DNA of 7,068 nt. Source: Acidobacteriota bacterium. GTDB taxonomy: Bacteria; Acidobacteriota; Vicinamibacteria; Vicinamibacterales; UBA2999. The notes beneath the pieces are model-generated. The model saw only the letters and a program-made list of their open reading frames with translations. It was not told the origin of the DNA and did no database searches. Positions 6,077-7,068 of the stretch are shown here, one piece after another. The position numbers and the translations under genes were made by a program. The stretch is taken from NCBI GenBank assembly GCA_947465275.1, contig CANIAI010000121.1, positions 1-7,068 of the forward strand, written 5' to 3'. Numbering within the stretch: the first letter of the stretch is position 1; every line of letters starts with the position of its first letter.

Positions 6077-6667
6077 ATGACGTTGACCGACGAGGAACTC
6101 GTCACCCGCTCACGGGCGGGTGACCACGACAGCTTCAACCAGCTCATCCTCCGATGGGAGCGGCCGATCTACGCCCTGGCGTACCGGACGCTCGGCCGCG
6201 AGGAGGACGCGAGGGACGTGTGCCAGGAGACCTTCCTGCGCGCCTTCCGGTCGCTCGCGGGCTTCAAGGGAGAGGCGAAATTCTCGTCGTGGCTCTACAG
6301 GATTGCCCTGAACCTCTGCCGTGACTGGATGCGCCGGCAGCGGCGGGCGCCGGTCTACCAGATGCCCGAGGGGGTCGACCCGATCGAACTCGCCGCCGAG
6401 CAGGGCCCGGTCGAGTCGATCGAGACGCTGGTCGCCCGGCGTGAACTGAGCGCGGTGGTCGAGGAGGCGATGCGGGAGCTGCCCGAGGAGCAGCGCACCG
6501 CCATCCTGCTGAAGGAGTACCACGGGATGACCTTCCAGGAGATCGCCGACCTGCAGGGGTGCCCGCTCAGTACTGTGAAGACACGGCTCTATCAGGGACT
6601 CAGCGTGCTCCGGCGCCACCTGGAGCGGAACGGCCAGACGGTGCCACAACTGGTGAAGCGGACATGA
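6077..6667 (+). CDS. ECF-type RNA polymerase sigma factor (RpoE-like)
   Basis: A 196-residue sigma-70-family factor of the extracytoplasmic-function class, having only regions 2 and 4. Region 2 spans about 18-90, with the core-binding DARDVCQETFLRAFRSL and the -10-recognising stretch KFSSWLYRIALNLCRDWMRR. An acidic linker (about 92-120) follows. Region 4 spans about 125-182, with the -35-recognising helix-turn-helix in MTFQEIADLQGCPLSTVKTR. Length is typical for the class. The ATG at 6077 is preferred over an in-frame GTG at 6050, which would add nine residues (NQEGPPVP region) and has a purine run too close to serve as its ribosome site. The stop overlaps the next start as ATGA, and that gene encodes a zinc-finger anti-sigma factor, which is the likely activity control. 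Gene symbols such as rpoE are not assigned because the class holds many paralogues. Confidence 0.92.
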   Translation: MTLTDEELVTRSRAGDHDSFNQLILRWERPIYALAYRTLGREEDARDVCQETFLRAFRSLAGFKGEAKFSSWLYRIALNLCRDWMRRQRRAPVYQMPEGVDPIELAAEQGPVESIETLVARRELSAVVEEAMRELPEEQRTAILLKEYHGMTFQEIADLQGCPLSTVKTRLYQGLSVLRRHLERNGQTVPQLVKRT

Positions 6668-7068
6668 CGGTCACGTATCGCTGCGGCGACAACGCCGCCC
6701 TCGTCGGGTACCTCTACGACGATTGCGAACCCGGAGAAGCGGCGGCCATCGGCCTCCACCTGGCAGAGTGCCCGGCCTGCACGGCGGAACTCGCCTCGCT
6801 GCAGTTCACGCGGGACGGGCTGCAGGCCTGGACCCCGCCCGAGGTCGCTCTCGGCTTCAAGGTCGTCCAGGAGGCGGCGCCGGTCGCCGCGCCGGAGCCG
6901 CTGCTGGAGGGGAAGGTGTTGCGTCCCGCCCGCTGGTGGAGCCGTCCGCTCCCCGCGTGGGCGCAGGCTGCCGCCGCGGTCACCCTCTTCGCCGCCGGCG
7001 CCGCGCTCGGCACCGTCCGCGGGGGCGGTCTCTCACCGCTCACGTCGACAGGCCGCACCGGGTCGGCC
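6664..7068 (+). CDS. Putative zinc-finger anti-sigma factor, membrane-anchored (3' truncated)
   Basis: An open frame of 135 codons runs off the window end without a stop. It starts at ATG 6664, overlapping the sigma-factor stop. Residues 32-39 show the H-x3-C-x2-C signature (HLAECPAC) of zinc-binding anti-sigma domains (zf-HC2), preceded by a helix with acidic and Cys residues (Cys7, Cys21). An Ala/Pro/Glu-rich linker (about 57-90) leads to the hydrophobic stretch WAQAAAAVTLFAAGAALG (about 99-116), a likely single membrane span with the zinc domain in the cytoplasm. In this family the N-terminal domain holds the partner sigma factor until a signal releases it. The extra Cys21 between the helix and the zinc motif could be the fourth ligand or redox-sensitive, but this is not resolved. 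The C-terminal part, which would be outside the membrane, is missing. Confidence 0.85.
   Translation, partial: MTVTYRCGDNAALVGYLYDDCEPGEAAAIGLHLAECPACTAELASLQFTRDGLQAWTPPEVALGFKVVQEAAPVAAPEPLLEGKVLRPARWWSRPLPAWAQAAAAVTLFAAGAALGTVRGGGLSPLTSTGRTGSA

Noticed and set aside
6110..6649. Minus-strand open frame opposite the sigma factor (179 codons)
   Set aside because: Shadow frame of the ECF sigma factor, with no domain signature and low-complexity Leu/Arg/His composition.

Overview
The window is GC-rich bacterial chromosome, densely coded, with an overall make-up that fits Acidobacteriota (possibly the Vicinamibacteria group). That placement is an inference from composition and gene content, since no rRNA or other phylogenetic marker is present. 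No transfer RNAs, insertion sequences, CRISPR arrays or phage genes are visible, and no gene-free stretch exceeds 300 bases.

Layout. (1) 1-1127, plus strand: the last codons of a gene whose tail resembles TrmFO (tRNA uridine-54 methyltransferase), overlapping by GTGA with a tyrosine recombinase of the XerC type. trmFO-xerC is a known gene order. (2) 1142-3755, minus strand: a soluble PAS-domain histidine kinase followed 13 bases later by an NtrC-type sigma-54-activating response regulator. This pair meets xerC tail to tail across only 14 bases, and both stop codons lie in the two arms of one hairpin. (3) 3756-3940: a 185-base gap upstream of the kinase. It holds a possible sigma-54 (-24/-12) promoter and a group of related short motifs 50-115 bases further upstream, as expected if the regulator controls its own operon. 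(4) 3941-5965, minus strand: an ABC-F ATPase (two ABC domains, no membrane segments, C-terminal coiled coil), likely acting on the ribosome. (5) 5966-6076: a divergent intergenic region. (6) 6077-7068, plus strand: an RpoE-like ECF sigma factor overlapping by ATGA with its probable anti-sigma factor, a zinc-finger membrane protein cut by the window end.

How it works together. The window combines chromosome maintenance (XerC), ribosome function (ABC-F) and two signal-response modules: a cytosolic two-component system driving sigma-54 promoters, and a membrane-linked sigma/anti-sigma pair. Nothing here looks like a new biological system. The points most worth checking are the putative self-controlled sigma-54 promoter region, the hairpin shared by convergent stop codons, a roughly 26-residue charged insertion in XerC, and the sigma factor's possibly masked ribosome-binding site.
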